From contig NZ_PNRF01000036.1 of NCBI RefSeq assembly GCF_002879615.1, forward strand, positions 1 through 64,000: a stretch of 64,000 nucleotides of DNA. The letters run 5' to 3'. Origin of the DNA: Billgrantia endophytica. GTDB taxonomy: Bacteria > Pseudomonadota > Gammaproteobacteria > Pseudomonadales > Halomonadaceae. Of the stretch, positions 19,242 to 30,227 are shown one piece after another (the stretch's first letter is position 1; each line of letters starts with the position of its first letter). The translations under genes were made by a program, and so were the position numbers. The notes below the pieces were generated by a model. It did no database searches. It had not been told where the DNA came from and was given only the letters and a program-made list of their open reading frames with translations.

Positions 19242-21514
19242 GTGCTTTTTCCCTTGCGTTTCGTTCCCTTGGCACCGCTGCGCAAGCGCTGGACCTCGAT
19301 CACATTGGAGAGCTGCTGGATACGGGAGAAGAGACGACCGAGAGTCTCCAGACCATCCACCTCCACGGTGATACGCATCCGGGCAATGCCGTCCCGGGTA
19401 TCGGTCAGGGTATTGACCGACAGCACGTTGACCTTGTCATTACTGAGGATGCCGGTCACGTCCCGCAGCAGGCCGGAGCGGTCCCAGGCCTGGATCTCGA
19501 TATCCACCGGGTACTGGGTGCGGGCCCGCTCGCCCCACTCCACCTCGATCACACGCTGCGGTTCGTCCACTCGAAGCTGGAGGATATTGGGGCACTCCTG
19601 GCGATGCACGGTGACCCCGCGTCCCTGGGTGATGAAGCCGACAATGGGCTCACCGGGCACCGGGTGGCAACAATTGGCCATACTGGTCTTGAGATTGCCC
19701 ACACCCAGTACGGTGATATCACTGCCGCCGCCCTTGCCGATATCTCGCCGCGGCTTGGCCAGCAGTCGGTCCAGCTGCTCCTGATCGTCGGTCTCGCCGA
19801 ACAGCTGCTGGGCCTGATGCAACACCTGGCCGATACGCAGGTCGCCCGCGCCCAGGGCCGCATACATGTCTTCGGGGCTGGTGTAGTTGACCTTGTTGGC
19901 CAGTGTATCGAGGTCCATGTCCTCGACGTCGAGGCGCTTCATTTCACGGTCGAACAGCGCCTTGCCTTCCTCGAGGTTCTGTTCGCGCGCCTGGTGCTTG
20001 AACCACGACTGGATCTTGGCGCGCGCCCGCGAGGTGCGCACGTAGCCAAGGCTGGGGTTGAGCCAGTCGCGGCTCGGCCCACCCTTGCTGGCAGTCAGTA
20101 TCTCCACCTGCTGGCCGGTCTTCAGCTTGTAGGTGAGCGGTACGATACGGCCGTTGACCTTGGCCCCGCGGCAGCGATGGCCCACCTCGGTATGCACCCG
20201 GTAGGCGAAATCGATCGGGGTGGCGATGCGTGGCAGGTCGATGACATGGCCATCGGGGGTGAACACATAGATGCGGTCTGGCGCCACGTCGCTGGAGAGC
20301 CCTTCGCGCAGGTCGCTGAAGTCGCCGACCTCCTCCTGCCACTCGAGCACTTGGCGCAGCCAGGCGATCTTCTCCTCGTAGCTCGAGCTCTTGCCCCCGG
20401 TGTCGTGCCCCTTGTAGCGCCAGTGGGCACAGACGCCAAGCTCGGCCTCATCGTGCATGGCGAAGGTACGGATCTGGATCTCGAGCACCTTGTTCTCGGG
20501 GCCGAGAACGGCGGTGTGCAGGGACTGATAGCCATTCTTCTTGGGGTTGGCGATGTAGTCGTCGAACTCGTTGGGCACATGATGCCAGCGGGAGTGCACC
20601 AGCCCCAGTACGGTATAGCAGTCGGCCACTTCCGGTACCAGGATGCGCACCGCCCGCACGTCATTGACCTGGGAGAAGTCGATATGCTTGCGCTTCATCT
20701 TCCGCCAGATGGAGTAGATATGCTTGGCGCGGCCATTCACCTCGTATTCGGTGATGCCCTGGGTCTCGAGCAGCCCATTGAGCGTCTCGACCACGTCATG
20801 AATATAGCGGTCTCGATCCAGTCGCTTTTCGGCCAGCTGGTGGGCAATGGCCTTGTAATCGTCCTCATGAAGATAGCGGAAGGAGAGATCCTCCAGCTCC
20901 CATTTCACCTGGCCGATACCCAGGCGATGGGCCAGCGGCGCGTAAATGTCGAACACCTCGCGCGCCACCTGCAGGCGCTTCTCCCGCGGGGCATCCTTCG
21001 CCTGGCGCAGGGCGCAGGTACGTTCGGCGATCTTGATCAGCGCCACGCGCACATCGTCGATCATGTTGACCAGCATCTTGCGCAGGTTGTCCTGCTGGTC
21101 GTGCTGCACCATGCCCTGGCTCGGAGTCTGGACATTGCTGATCGCAGCCATCTGCAGCACACCTTCGATCAGCCCCGCCACCTCACTGCCGAACCGCTTG
21201 GCGACAGCCTCGGTGGACACCAGCCCCTCACGCACCGCCCGGTACATCACGGCGGCTTCGAGGGCCGACTGGTCGAGCTTGAGCTGGCCAAGGATGTCGG
21301 CCATCTCGAGCCCCATCCGGAAGCTGGAGGCTCCCGGCAGCCACGCCTTGTGAGGGCGCTCCGCTTCCTGGGCCAGCCGTTCGGCCAGTTCGCAGGCCTC
21401 ACTCATTTCCTCAGGGTCACGCAGCTTGACGCCTTCCTGCAGGCGGGTAAGCCAATGTCCGATATCGACTTTGCCAGCATCCGTCAAAGGCTGGTCGTCA
21501 CGCACTTTCACCAT
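19238..21514 (-). CDS. relA: (p)ppGpp synthetase I RelA
   Basis: The 758-aa protein makes (p)ppGpp on stalled ribosomes. An N-terminal inactive hydrolase-like domain (no HD pair seen in the ALEAAVMYRAVREG region) is followed by the synthetase domain with NDVRAVRILV and NPKKNGYQSLHTAVLGP (about 290-350). Then come a TGS domain (IYVFTPDGHVIDLPRIATP), a helical/zinc region with NCCHPVPGEPI, and a C-terminal ACT domain (ILSNDKVNVLSVNTLTD). The degenerate hydrolase site distinguishes it from SpoT. It heads the relA-mazG-ppc run and sits 25 bases downstream of rlmD. Confidence 0.95.
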   Translation of the reverse strand: MVKVRDDQPLTDAGKVDIGHWLTRLQEGVKLRDPEEMSEACELAERLAQEAERPHKAWLPGASSFRMGLEMADILGQLKLDQSALEAAVMYRAVREGLVSTEAVAKRFGSEVAGLIEGVLQMAAISNVQTPSQGMVQHDQQDNLRKMLVNMIDDVRVALIKIAERTCALRQAKDAPREKRLQVAREVFDIYAPLAHRLGIGQVKWELEDLSFRYLHEDDYKAIAHQLAEKRLDRDRYIHDVVETLNGLLETQGITEYEVNGRAKHIYSIWRKMKRKHIDFSQVNDVRAVRILVPEVADCYTVLGLVHSRWHHVPNEFDDYIANPKKNGYQSLHTAVLGPENKVLEIQIRTFAMHDEAELGVCAHWRYKGHDTGGKSSSYEEKIAWLRQVLEWQEEVGDFSDLREGLSSDVAPDRIYVFTPDGHVIDLPRIATPIDFAYRVHTEVGHRCRGAKVNGRIVPLTYKLKTGQQVEILTASKGGPSRDWLNPSLGYVRTSRARAKIQSWFKHQAREQNLEEGKALFDREMKRLDVEDMDLDTLANKVNYTSPEDMYAALGAGDLRIGQVLHQAQQLFGETDDQEQLDRLLAKPRRDIGKGGGSDITVLGVGNLKTSMANCCHPVPGEPIVGFITQGRGVTVHRQECPNILQLRVDEPQRVIEVEWGERARTQYPVDIEIQAWDRSGLLRDVTGILSNDKVNVLSVNTLTDTRDGIARMRITVEVDGLETLGRLFSRIQQLSNVIEVQRLRSGAKGTKRKGKST

Positions 21515-21539
21515 CTTTCTAGGCTCCTTGCGATGGCGG

Positions 21540-22931
21540 CTACCGTTCGCCGTATTCGAACAACAGGATGGATTCCAGGTGCGAGGTGTGCACGAACATG
21601 TCGGCTACCGCAGCCCGCGTAATGCGATAACCTCCATGCACAAGTCGTGCCGTATCACGAGCCAGAGTTGCAGGATCGCAAGCGATGTAGACCAGGCGCG
21701 CCACGGGGTGTTCCACCAGGGCGCGACTGACGGCATCTGCTCCGTCACGGGGCGGGTCGAGAACCACGGCATCGGGCGCATGTCTCGCCAGCAGCGCCGC
21801 CACGTCCGTCTCATGGTTCAGATCTGCCTGGCGGGCTTCCACCGCCAGACCATTGAGTCCTGCATTGGCGTTCAGCCGCCCGACCATGCCGGGGCTTCCC
21901 TCGACCGCCGTGACCCGGGCTCCCGCATCCGCCAGCGACAGGCTGAAGTTGCCGATCCCGGCGAAGAGATCCAGTACGCGCCGCTCCTGAAGCGGCGCCA
22001 GCCACTCGCACACCATCGACACCATGGTGCGATTGACCTCCTCGTTGACCTGGAGGAAATCGCCGGGGGCGAAGCGTAGCTGCAGCTCACCCGTGGCGCC
22101 CGGCAGGCGATAGGCGAGCAACGGCTCGTCGGACAGCCATTCGAAGGTCGGGGCATCGCGGCCTGACAAATGCCCAACCGCCACATCGTGAGACTGGGCG
22201 AAGGCCTGCCAGCGCTGCCTGTCGGCGGGGTTCCCGCGCAGTTGCCGGACAACCACCACCGCGCTTCCGTCACCATGGGCGAGCTCCAGGTGACCAACCT
22301 GGCGCGGCGCATCCAGGCTCATCAGCAGCTCGCGCAGGGGACCCAGCAAGCGGGACAGAGGAAGCACCAAAACGGTGCAGGTTTCCAGGTCCACCAGGCG
22401 GCTTGCATGGCGGGCACGAAACCCCAGATGTACCTGGCCCTCGGCATCCACCTTGACGCCAAGCCGGGCTCGACGGCGATATCGCAACGAATCACCCGCC
22501 AGAAGCTCCGGTGGGGAAGGCAGTACAATACCCTCCCGGCCCAGCAGGTCGACCAGTACGGCTTGCTTGTGTTCACGCTGGCCCGGTATCGCCAGGTGCT
22601 GAAGATCACACCCCCCGCACTGTGCATAGTGAGGACACGGGGGCACGACCCGACCCGGTGAGGCCTCCAGCAGCTCCCGCACGTGGGCTTCGTCATAGCG
22701 CTTGCGTGAGCGATGCACGGCCACTTCGAGCCGCTCACCCGGCAGCGCGCCGTCGACGAATAGTGCCTTGCCGTTCGTCAGCCGCGCCACGCCGCGGCCA
22801 TCATGGGCCAGGCGCTGGATCGTGACCGCCTCTCCGTCACGACCGGGGGAATGGGCCGGCATTCCCGCCGTGCGGCCCTGGAGGCCTGAAACGCCGGAAC
22901 GCTGCCGCGGTGGGCGGCGTTTGCCAAGCAT
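21540..22931 (-). CDS. rlmD: 23S rRNA (uracil-1939-C5)-methyltransferase
   Basis: The 463-aa enzyme methylates U1939 of 23S rRNA. It has an N-terminal TRAM RNA-binding domain (VTIQRLAHDGRGVAR to PGERLEVAVHRS) and iron-sulfur ligands in CPHYAQCGGCDLQHL. The SAM-binding core follows with DLFAGIGNFSLSLA and DPPRDGAD, then the catalytic cysteine in YIACDPATLARD. I chose the ATG seven bases after the cysM stop; the frame is open far upstream through cysM but without coding similarity. cysM, rlmD and relA form the same order as in pseudomonads. Confidence 0.93.
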   Translation of the reverse strand: MLGKRRPPRQRSGVSGLQGRTAGMPAHSPGRDGEAVTIQRLAHDGRGVARLTNGKALFVDGALPGERLEVAVHRSRKRYDEAHVRELLEASPGRVVPPCPHYAQCGGCDLQHLAIPGQREHKQAVLVDLLGREGIVLPSPPELLAGDSLRYRRRARLGVKVDAEGQVHLGFRARHASRLVDLETCTVLVLPLSRLLGPLRELLMSLDAPRQVGHLELAHGDGSAVVVVRQLRGNPADRQRWQAFAQSHDVAVGHLSGRDAPTFEWLSDEPLLAYRLPGATGELQLRFAPGDFLQVNEEVNRTMVSMVCEWLAPLQERRVLDLFAGIGNFSLSLADAGARVTAVEGSPGMVGRLNANAGLNGLAVEARQADLNHETDVAALLARHAPDAVVLDPPRDGADAVSRALVEHPVARLVYIACDPATLARDTARLVHGGYRITRAAVADMFVHTSHLESILLFEYGER

Positions 22932-22938
22932 TGCCACA

Positions 22939-23835
22939 TCACATCTCCGGGGCAAAGAGGCCGGTGGAAAGATAACGGTCGCCACGGTCGCAGACGATGA
23001 ACACGATAACGGCATTTTCCACGTCTTCGGCGATGCGCAGAGCGCCCGCCATGGCGCCACCGGATGACACGCCGGCCAGGATGCCTTCCTCCCGGGCCAG
23101 GCGACGCATATGCTCCTCGGCCTCGTGCTGGCCGATATCGAGCACCCGGTCGACCCGCGTGGCATCGAAGATGCTCGGCAGGTACTCCCTGGGCCAGCGG
23201 CGAATGCCGGCAATACTCGCCCCGTCTTCCGGCTGCAGGCCCACGATCTGCACATCGGGGTTGCGCTCCTTGAGGTAGCGCGACACACCCATGATGGTGC
23301 CCGTCGTGCCCATGGAGCTGACGAAATGAGTGATGGAGCCGCCGGTCTGTTCCCAGATCTCCGGGCCGGTACCACGGTAGTGGGCCAGGGGGTTGTCCGG
23401 GTTGGCGAACTGATTGAGCGGCTTGCCCTCCCCCCTGGCAATCATCGCTTCGGCCAGATCACGGGCCTCTTCCATGCCGCCTTCCTTGCTGACGGTAATC
23501 AGTTTGGCGCCGAAGGCCGCCATGGCCTGCTTGCGCTCGCTCGAGGCACTCTCGGGCATCGTCAACACCATTCGGTAGCCCTTGATGGCTGCCGCCATGG
23601 CCAGTGCGATGCCCGTATTGCCCGACGTCGCTTCGACCAGCGTGTCGCCCGGTGAGATATCCCCCCTGGCCTCGGCCTGTTCAAGCATCGACAATGCCGG
23701 ACGATCCTTCACGGAACCGGCGGGGTTGTTCCCCTCCAGCTTGGCCAGCAGGGTGTTGTTCCGACCCGCCGCGATACGCTTCAGGCGCACCAGCGGTGTA
23801 TTGCCGATGACGTCCTCGATGGTGGGAAAATACAT
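22939..23835 (-). CDS. cysM: cysteine synthase B
   Basis: The 298-aa PLP enzyme makes cysteine from O-acetylserine and sulfide or thiosulfate. The cofactor lysine is in NNPAGSVKDRPA (about residue 41), a form typical of CysM rather than CysK. The phosphate-binding loop EATSGNTGIALA and the SSMGTTGTIMGVSRYL motif are also present. The start MYFPTIEDVIGNTPLV has AAGGACGG seven bases upstream. A perfect TATAAT lies about 30 bases before the start codon. It diverges from gacS. Confidence 0.94.
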   Translation of the reverse strand: MYFPTIEDVIGNTPLVRLKRIAAGRNNTLLAKLEGNNPAGSVKDRPALSMLEQAEARGDISPGDTLVEATSGNTGIALAMAAAIKGYRMVLTMPESASSERKQAMAAFGAKLITVSKEGGMEEARDLAEAMIARGEGKPLNQFANPDNPLAHYRGTGPEIWEQTGGSITHFVSSMGTTGTIMGVSRYLKERNPDVQIVGLQPEDGASIAGIRRWPREYLPSIFDATRVDRVLDIGQHEAEEHMRRLAREEGILAGVSSGGAMAGALRIAEDVENAVIVFIVCDRGDRYLSTGLFAPEM

Positions 23836-23866
23836 GTAACCGTCCTTAGGGTAACGTCTTTTCAAC

Positions 23867-23895
23867 ATTATATCCGTGCCGCCACCCACTGGACA
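23867..23895 (-). promoter_or_regulatory. probable sigma-70 promoter of cysM-rlmD
   Basis: A consensus -10 TATAAT lies 17 bases downstream of a weak -35 (TGTCCA) on the minus strand, about 32 bases before the cysM start codon. Confidence 0.5.
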
Positions 23896-23953
23896 GGCAT
23901 CGCGTTCTGCTGTGGCATACTGGGCCATGTTTCGTCGTGATGAAGGACTGTCG

Positions 23954-26680
23954 ATGTCGCTCGGAAATCGCTTGACACTGTGGATTCTGTGTCTGCCGCT
24001 ACTGGTGCTCATGGCGGCGGCGGTGCTCGCTCTGTATCAGGATACAGAGTGGCGCAAATCGGCACTGCGTGACCGCCTGACAATAGCTGCCGAACTACAG
24101 GCGCCAGTACTGGCCCACGCGCTCATGGAGGAAGAAGGGCAGCGCCTGGAGAGCACCGCCCATCGTCTTCTGAACATCGAGGAGGCCCGTGGAGTCGGCC
24201 TCTATACCGACACCGGCATGACGATTCTGGAACTGGGACGTGCCCGGGCCCAGGTGGCCTTGGCACCACCACAGGAGACCCGGCTGGATACCCGCGGGGA
24301 CCTGTGGCGTCTGCTGGTACCGCTGGGACTGGGCGAGAACAACGACGCAACAGCGGGTCAGGTCTGGCTGGAAATCGACATCGATACCCGAGCATTGACC
24401 TTGGGTCACTATCGGCGCCTGGCCAGCGCCGGCCTGGGACTGCTGATCCTGGGACTGCTGCTGTTCGTACTGGCCTCTTCACTGGGGCGACGGCTCGACG
24501 CCAACCTGAACGATGCCGCCGAAGCGCTGCGCCGGCTGAGAAATGGGGACTTGCATGCTCGGCTGGCCGAGAATGGCCCCCCTGAGCTCAGACGGCTCGC
24601 CTGGCACGTCAATGCCCTTGGTGACGAGCTGGAGCACTCCCGGGACAATATGCAGCGTCAGATCGAGCAGACTACCGCTGACCTGCAGGAATCGATGGAA
24701 ACCATCGAGATCAAGAACATCGAACTTGACCTGGCTCACCGCCGCGCGCTGGAAGCCAACCGGGTCAAGTCGGAGTTCCTGGCCAGCATGAGCCACGAGA
24801 TTCGCACGCCGCTCAATGGCATCGTCGGCTTCTGCCGCCTGCTTGGCCGATCCAGGCTGGAACCACGCCAACGCGAATGGCTCGACCAGGTCCAGGTCGC
24901 CTGTGACAACCTTCTGGCATTGGTGAACGACGTACTGGATTTCTCACGCATGGAAGCCGGCCGGCTGGAGCTGGACCGTGCCGAGCTGGACATGGTGGCA
25001 CTGATCGATGAAGCCCTGGGACTCCAGGCCCCGCTTGCCCATCAGAAGGGCCTGCATCTGCTGGGCCTGGTCTATGACGACGTTCCCTCCCCCCTGCGCG
25101 GGGACCCACTGCGTATCCGACAGGTACTGACCAACCTGATCCACAACGCCTTGAAGTTCACCGATCAGGGCGATGTGATCGTACGGGTGATGGTCGACGA
25201 AGTCGCCGGCCATGGCCAGGTACTGCTTCGCATCAGCATCAGTGATACCGGTGTTGGCTTGACCCCCCAGGAGCAGAACGAATTGTTTCAGGCATTTCGA
25301 CAAGCCACGCCGGGGCACCCACGCCAGTATGGCGGCTCCGGCCTGGGGCTGGCCATCAGCCGTCAACTGGTGGAACAGATGGGTGGCCGTCTGAGCGTCG
25401 AAAGCGCGCCCAGCCAGGGCTCCACCTTTTCCTTCACGCTGCCCCTGGACGTGGTCGGCGGTGTGGAGATGGCTCCGCAACGTATCCTGGACGGTGAACG
25501 TGTAGCGCTCTATGAACCCCATGCGCCTACCCGGCACGCCCTGAACCACCTGCTGACCCGCTGGGGTGCCCAGGTGCTCGAGGTTCCCCACCCCGAGGTG
25601 CCGGCGCCTCCTCCCAACCTGCTGGTGGCGGGCCTTCCAACCGTGCTGTCGGAAACGGTCATCGAGGAGTGGCAGACTCGACTTGACACCTGCCCCTGCC
25701 CCGCTCTGCTGCTGGTGAACGCAACGCCTCTTGAACTACCGAACCTGACGTTGCCAATGGGCGGGGAAATACTCTGCAAGCCCCTGTCACGCCAGCTTCT
25801 GGCTGACTCACTACGCCGCTGTGGCTCGCCTCAGGCAGCGAGCAGAAAGCCACGAAGTGGCACACGACTGCTCATCGTGGATGACAATGCCAGCAATCGC
25901 CGCCTGCTCAGAGAGCTGCTGCAGCGTCCGGGCCTTTCCATCGAGGAGGCGGGGAGCGGACAGGAAGCCATGGCGCTGGCCGAGAGCGAGCCCTTCGACC
26001 TGGTATTGATGGATATCCGCATGCCGGGCATGGATGGGGTGGAAACCACTCGGGCGCTGCGCAGCCTGGGCAAACACTGGGCGCACTGCCCGATCATTGC
26101 GGTAACGGCTCATGCCCTGGAGGACGACCGACAGCAACTGCTGGATTCAGGGCTGCAGGAAGTCCTGATCAAGCCGGTGGATAGCATCGAACTGGAAGCC
26201 ATTCTTCAGAGACACCTGCGTATCGCTCCTCCTCCCAGGTTGGAATCCGATGCCCCCAAAGGGAGTGAACCGGCGGCCAGCGGTGAACTGGCGGTCGTGG
26301 ATATGGCGCTGGGCACCCGGCTGGCCAACGGCAACGAATCATTGGCCCGGGAGCTGCTGGGAGAACTCGCCAACTCGCTGACGAGCAGCGCCTCGGAGTT
26401 GCGATCCGCCCTGGCAACTGGTGAGGAAGGGCCCCTGCTGGATGCCGTGCATTCACTGAATGGCGCTTGCCGCTACTGCGGGGCACCGGAACTGGCCCTG
26501 GTGGCAGAAACGCTGGAAACCCGGATACGCTCCCGGGGCACGACCGACATTGCCTCGTTGGTCGATGAACTGTTCCGGGCCATGGACCGGCTCCAGGCAT
26601 GGCACGCCCAGCAACAGGGTCAGCCCTCGAGCACCACCATTGCCAGCGCCAACTCGTTCTCGTCGCTCAACGACAAATGA
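23954..26680 (+). CDS. gacS: GacS/BarA-type tripartite hybrid sensor kinase
   Basis: The 908-aa protein has a membrane helix near residues 8-28, a periplasmic domain of about 130 residues, a second helix near 160-178 and a HAMP linker. The histidine kinase core follows ([20 protein letters not shown] site [19 protein letters not shown]). A receiver domain has its phosphoacceptor aspartate in [13 protein letters not shown]. The C-terminal HPt domain has its histidine in [18 protein letters not shown]. This order is that of GacS/BarA, which phosphorylates GacA/UvrY and so drives small RNAs that titrate CsrA/RsmA. The preferred ATG follows GAAGGA; an earlier ATG nine codons upstream is possible. 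Its last 61 bases overlap acpS on the other strand. Confidence 0.9.
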   Translation: MSLGNRLTLWILCLPLLVLMAAAVLALYQDTEWRKSALRDRLTIAAELQAPVLAHALMEEEGQRLESTAHRLLNIEEARGVGLYTDTGMTILELGRARAQVALAPPQETRLDTRGDLWRLLVPLGLGENNDATAGQVWLEIDIDTRALTLGHYRRLASAGLGLLILGLLLFVLASSLGRRLDANLNDAAEALRRLRNGDLHARLAENGPPELRRLAWHVNALGDELEHSRDNMQRQIEQTTADLQESMETIEIKNIELDLAHRRALEANRVKSEFLASMSHEIRTPLNGIVGFCRLLGRSRLEPRQREWLDQVQVACDNLLALVNDVLDFSRMEAGRLELDRAELDMVALIDEALGLQAPLAHQKGLHLLGLVYDDVPSPLRGDPLRIRQVLTNLIHNALKFTDQGDVIVRVMVDEVAGHGQVLLRISISDTGVGLTPQEQNELFQAFRQATPGHPRQYGGSGLGLAISRQLVEQMGGRLSVESAPSQGSTFSFTLPLDVVGGVEMAPQRILDGERVALYEPHAPTRHALNHLLTRWGAQVLEVPHPEVPAPPPNLLVAGLPTVLSETVIEEWQTRLDTCPCPALLLVNATPLELPNLTLPMGGEILCKPLSRQLLADSLRRCGSPQAASRKPRSGTRLLIVDDNASNRRLLRELLQRPGLSIEEAGSGQEAMALAESEPFDLVLMDIRMPGMDGVETTRALRSLGKHWAHCPIIAVTAHALEDDRQQLLDSGLQEVLIKPVDSIELEAILQRHLRIAPPPRLESDAPKGSEPAASGELAVVDMALGTRLANGNESLARELLGELANSLTSSASELRSALATGEEGPLLDAVHSLNGACRYCGAPELALVAETLETRIRSRGTTDIASLVDELFRAMDRLQAWHAQQQGQPSSTTIASANSFSSLNDK

Positions 26681-26997
26681 ATCGTCTTGACGCCCACCGC
26701 ATCGGCAAGCTCTTGAGCCTTCCCAGCCAGTAACAGGGACGGTCGGCCCAGGGCGTCATTGACCACCTGGATGTCGGTCCAGCGCATGCCATGACGCAGG
26801 CCAACACCCAGCGCCTTGACGAAGGCCTCCTTGGCAGCGAATCGCTTGGCCAGGAAAGGGGCCTTTTCGGCGCGCCCGGCCAGGCGCTCACGCTCCAGTT
26901 CGCCGAGCAAGCGCTCGGCGAACCGCTCGCCATGACGCACCACGGCAGCTTCGAACCGGGCTACCCGGGCGATGTCCGTGCCAATGCCGATGATCAT
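26620..26997 (-). CDS. acpS: holo-[acyl-carrier-protein] synthase
   Basis: The 125-aa enzyme transfers 4'-phosphopantetheine from CoA to acyl carrier protein. The family motifs are [15 protein letters not shown] at the start (metal-binding aspartate) and [12 protein letters not shown] at about residues 53-64. The length matches the family. It is the last gene of the lepA-to-acpS operon, overlaps the pdxJ stop (ATGA), and its 3' end runs 61 bases into the convergent gacS gene. Confidence 0.95.
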   Translation of the reverse strand: MIIGIGTDIARVARFEAAVVRHGERFAERLLGELERERLAGRAEKAPFLAKRFAAKEAFVKALGVGLRHGMRWTDIQVVNDALGRPSLLLAGKAQELADAVGVKTIHLSLSDENELALAMVVLEG

Positions 26998-27794
26998 CCG
27001 GCGACACCGTCGTCCTCGTGATGGTGGTGGTCATGTTCTTCGATGGCGGCCAGCAGCCCCGCCTCCTGGCCGGCGATGATCAATCGTTTCATCTCGGCCA
27101 CGGCCTCCCGAAGGCCCACGAACAGCGCCCGGGCAATGATGGAGTGGCCGATGTTCAACTCGTTCAGGCCGGGAATCGCCGCAATCGCTTCGACATTGTG
27201 ATAGTGCAACCCGTGGCCGGCATTGACGATCAAGCCGAGCTCAAGCGCCATGTCGGCAGCGGCGGCAAGCCGCGTGTGCTCGACCCGCGCCGCCGCGCCA
27301 CTCAGCTCGGCATAGGCACCGGTATGCAGTTCGATCGCCGGGGCACCCGCCCTTGCCGCCGCCTCGATCTGCGCCGGATCAGGATCGATGAACAGCGAGA
27401 CCTCGCAGCCGGCCGAGGCGAGGTGCCGACAGGCAGCTTCCACGGCCTCGAAGCCGCCGACCACGTCGAGCCCGCCCTCGGTGGTGAGTTCCTCGCGCTT
27501 TTCCGGCACCAGGCAGACATGAGCCGGCCGTATCTCGCCAGCCAGGGTCAGCATCTCATCCGCTACCGCCATTTCCAGGTTCATGCGTGTATTGAGCACT
27601 TCGGCCAACAGACGGACATCGCGCTCCTGGATATGACGGCGGTCCTCACGCAGGTGTACGGTAATCCCGTCGGCACCTGCCTCTTCCGCCAGCAACGCCG
27701 CCTGGAGCGGGTCGGGATATCGTGTACCACGAGCCTGTCGCAGCGTGGCGATATGATCGATATTGACGCCAAGCAGTATGCGCGGGGGATGCAT
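26994..27794 (-). CDS. pdxJ: pyridoxine 5'-phosphate synthase
   Basis: The 266-aa TIM-barrel enzyme condenses 1-deoxyxylulose-5-phosphate with 3-amino-2-oxopropyl phosphate to form vitamin B6 phosphate. It starts [20 protein letters not shown], the family signature, with [13 protein letters not shown] and the C-terminal phosphate site [16 protein letters not shown] following. An unusual tail, [15 protein letters not shown], adds five histidines after the normal end of the enzyme. The start codon has GGAGAGAG upstream. It lies between recO and acpS, the order known in many gammaproteobacteria. Confidence 0.95.
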   Translation of the reverse strand: MHPPRILLGVNIDHIATLRQARGTRYPDPLQAALLAEEAGADGITVHLREDRRHIQERDVRLLAEVLNTRMNLEMAVADEMLTLAGEIRPAHVCLVPEKREELTTEGGLDVVGGFEAVEAACRHLASAGCEVSLFIDPDPAQIEAAARAGAPAIELHTGAYAELSGAAARVEHTRLAAAADMALELGLIVNAGHGLHYHNVEAIAAIPGLNELNIGHSIIARALFVGLREAVAEMKRLIIAGQEAGLLAAIEEHDHHHHEDDGVAG

Positions 27795-27825
27795 GGTCTC
27801 TCTCCAGTAGCGGACAAGAAAGGGG

Positions 27826-28527
27826 TCAGTGTGGGGCGATACGCCGTCGTTCGGCAAGCTGGCGCATCAACTCACGCGAGCGCAGCGGCCGGCTGCCCAG
27901 CAGCGGTGCCATGGCCGCACGCATCACCGCCTTGGCGGGCCCACCGAGACCTGGCGTCGACCAGTCGCCGCTGGCCAGCAGGCGCAGGGTGCGACCGTCG
28001 ATTCCCGACTCACTGGGCACGAAAGCCCGCGATGAGGCATCAAAGCGATAGCGGCACTGGGGATCGAGCTCACGACCATCGGCTTCCGTGAAGCGCGGCG
28101 CCGCATCGAGTGCCTCGAGCAGCGCCCTTTCCAGGCAACGCAAGGCTTCAGCACGGCCAGCCGGACGGGGCAGCGCCTCCATGAGAGCCGCATAGAAGGC
28201 AAAGACGTCGGGGACCGGCAATTCCACCGGCAGCGTCCGGGTCAGCAATTCGTTGGCATAGAGCCCGCATAGCAGCCCCTCACCCGCCAGCAGGGCCGTT
28301 GCACCACGACTTTCCATCAGGCGCAACCGCTTGAGCTCCCCCTCTCCCACCCAGGTCAAATGCAAGGGGCCGAACGGCTGCAGACGTCCCCGGGAGCGGG
28401 AGCCGGGGCGCTGCACACCCTGTGCCACGGCCCGCACCCTGCCATGATCGAGCGTCAGCAGCTCGACCAGGGCACTGGTTTCCCGGTAGGGACGCTTGTG
28501 CAGGAGGAACGCCGGCTGCGGCAGCAT
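27826..28527 (-). CDS. recO: DNA repair protein RecO
   Basis: The 233-aa recombination mediator has the N-terminal OB-fold signature [21 protein letters not shown] and [15 protein letters not shown], followed by the helical domain with [12 protein letters not shown]. RecO works with RecR to load RecA at SSB-coated gaps. The zinc cysteines of some relatives are not conserved here. I preferred the ATG over a GTG three codons upstream. It sits between era and pdxJ. Confidence 0.92.
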   Translation of the reverse strand: MLPQPAFLLHKRPYRETSALVELLTLDHGRVRAVAQGVQRPGSRSRGRLQPFGPLHLTWVGEGELKRLRLMESRGATALLAGEGLLCGLYANELLTRTLPVELPVPDVFAFYAALMEALPRPAGRAEALRCLERALLEALDAAPRFTEADGRELDPQCRYRFDASSRAFVPSESGIDGRTLRLLASGDWSTPGLGGPAKAVMRAAMAPLLGSRPLRSRELMRQLAERRRIAPH

Positions 28528-28581
28528 GTCAGGCACCTGACATTCGCGGGAGCCACGTCGAGCGATGGCATGGCTTCTCCA

Positions 28582-29481
28582 TCAATCGAGGTTGTAGCCG
28601 AGGCTCTTCAGCGCCCGCTCATCGTCGGACCAGCCACGCTTCACCTTGACCCAGAGATTGAGCATCACCTTGGCATCGAATGCCCGCTCCATGTCCAGGC
28701 GCGCCTCGCGGCCAATGTTCTTGATGCGTTCGCCGTTCTCGCCGATCAGGATCTTCTTCTGGCCCGGGCGCTCGACCAGGATCAGGGCGCTGATATGCAC
28801 CACACGCCCCTCGTCGCGAAACTCCTCTATTTCCACCGTCACCTGGTAAGGCAGTTCGTCACCGAGCTGGCGCATGATTTTCTCGCGCACAAGCTCGGCG
28901 GCGAGGAAACGCTGACTTTTGTCAGTGACCTGGTCATCGGGGAAATGGTGCACGCCTTCCGACAAGTGCTTGGCCACCTCGGCCTCCAGTTCCGGCACGT
29001 TGGTCCCATGCTTGGCGGAAATCGGGATGATCGCGGCGAACTCACGCCGAGCCCCCACCTCGCCAAGCCACGGCAGCAGGGAGCTCTTGTCCTCGATCCG
29101 GTCGACCTTGTTGACGGCGAGGATGACCGGCGCCTGCACGTGCTCCAGACGCTGCAGTACGACCTGGTCCTCGTCGCTCCAGCGAGTGCGGTCGATGATG
29201 AAGACCACACAGTCCACGTCACGCAGCGCCTGGGTGGCCGCCTGGTTCATGAAACGATTGATCGCCTTGTTGCGATCCTTCGACAGGATATGAATGCCGG
29301 GAGTGTCGACGTAGATGAACTGCGCCTCGCCTTCCGTCTTGATCCCCACCACCTGGTGTCGGGTCGTTTGCGGACGCCGCGAGGTGATCGAGATCTTCTG
29401 GCCGAGAATACGGTTCATCAGGGTGGACTTGCCTACGTTGGGTCGACCAACGATGGCCACGAAGCCGCAGGTCTGGCTCAT
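28582..29481 (-). CDS. era: GTPase Era
   Basis: The 299-aa GTPase binds the 3' end of 16S rRNA during 30S assembly. G motifs are clear: [12 protein letters not shown] (G1), the switch TTRHQ, DTPGIH (G3) and NKVDRI (G4). The C-terminal KH domain with [18 protein letters not shown] follows. The length equals that of E. coli Era. The start codon overlaps the rnc stop (ATGA), a coupling seen widely. Confidence 0.97.
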   Translation of the reverse strand: MSQTCGFVAIVGRPNVGKSTLMNRILGQKISITSRRPQTTRHQVVGIKTEGEAQFIYVDTPGIHILSKDRNKAINRFMNQAATQALRDVDCVVFIIDRTRWSDEDQVVLQRLEHVQAPVILAVNKVDRIEDKSSLLPWLGEVGARREFAAIIPISAKHGTNVPELEAEVAKHLSEGVHHFPDDQVTDKSQRFLAAELVREKIMRQLGDELPYQVTVEIEEFRDEGRVVHISALILVERPGQKKILIGENGERIKNIGREARLDMERAFDAKVMLNLWVKVKRGWSDDERALKSLGYNLD

Positions 29482-30170
29482 TTGCTTTTCCCTCCCCGGG
29501 TTTCGAGCTGGGACAGGGCCTCTTCAGCAGCCTGCTGTTCGGCATGGCGCCGGCTGGATCCGGTACCCAGGGTGCACGCCTCCAGCAGCTCAACGTGGCA
29601 CTCGATCGTGAAGGTCTGCTCGTGGGCTTCGCCTTCCACCGACACCACTTCGTAACGTGGCAGTGATACCTGACGCGACTGCAGGAATTCCTGGAGCCGG
29701 GTCTTGGGATCCTTCTGGGTGTCCTGCAGGTCGATCGCTTCGAGCCGCTCGGCATACCATGCCAATACCCGGGTACGGGCGGTATCCATGCCGGCGTCGA
29801 GATAGATTGCTCCCAGCACGGCCTCCACCGCATCGGCCAGGATCGAGTCGCGGCGATGACCACCACTCTTCATTTCACCGGAGCCCAGTCGCAAGCATTC
29901 ACCAAAGGACATTTCCCGGGCCAGTTCGGCCAAGGTCTGGCCGCGCACCAGCCGGGCACGCAGGCGGGACAGCTGACCTTCGCGTGCCTGAGGGAAGCGC
30001 TCATAGAGCGCTTCGGCAATCACAAAATTGACGATGGAATCACCGAGAAATTCGAGACGCTCGTTGTTCTGGCCTCCGAAGCTGCGATGGGTCATGGCCA
30101 GCTCCAGCAGGGCGCTATCCCCGAAGGTATGGCCGATGCGTCGGCTGAAGGCATTGAGGGAGTTGCTCAC
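29478..30170 (-). CDS. rnc: ribonuclease III
   Basis: The 230-aa double-strand-specific RNase processes rRNA precursors and structured mRNAs. The catalytic signature [14 protein letters not shown] is near residue 36 and the second acidic site [13 protein letters not shown] near residue 113. The double-stranded RNA-binding domain occupies the last 75 residues ([12 protein letters not shown] to [14 protein letters not shown]). The start codon is GTG with GGAG six bases upstream. It is in the lepB-rnc-era order. Confidence 0.96.
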   Translation of the reverse strand: MSNSLNAFSRRIGHTFGDSALLELAMTHRSFGGQNNERLEFLGDSIVNFVIAEALYERFPQAREGQLSRLRARLVRGQTLAELAREMSFGECLRLGSGEMKSGGHRRDSILADAVEAVLGAIYLDAGMDTARTRVLAWYAERLEAIDLQDTQKDPKTRLQEFLQSRQVSLPRYEVVSVEGEAHEQTFTIECHVELLEACTLGTGSSRRHAEQQAAEEALSQLETRGGKSK

Positions 30171-30227
30171 GAAGCTCCTGCTATGTACTGACGGATGAAG
30201 GTGACTGTCGGAAAACGAAAAAAATCG

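Noticed and set aside
19604..21622. A 672-codon open frame opposite relA
   Set aside because: It is an antisense shadow: no ribosome site, no family, and composition expected from reverse-reading GC-rich codons.
23000..23441. Upstream extension of rlmD through the cysM gene
   Set aside because: The extension lies over cysM in another frame and has no TRAM or methyltransferase similarity before the chosen ATG.
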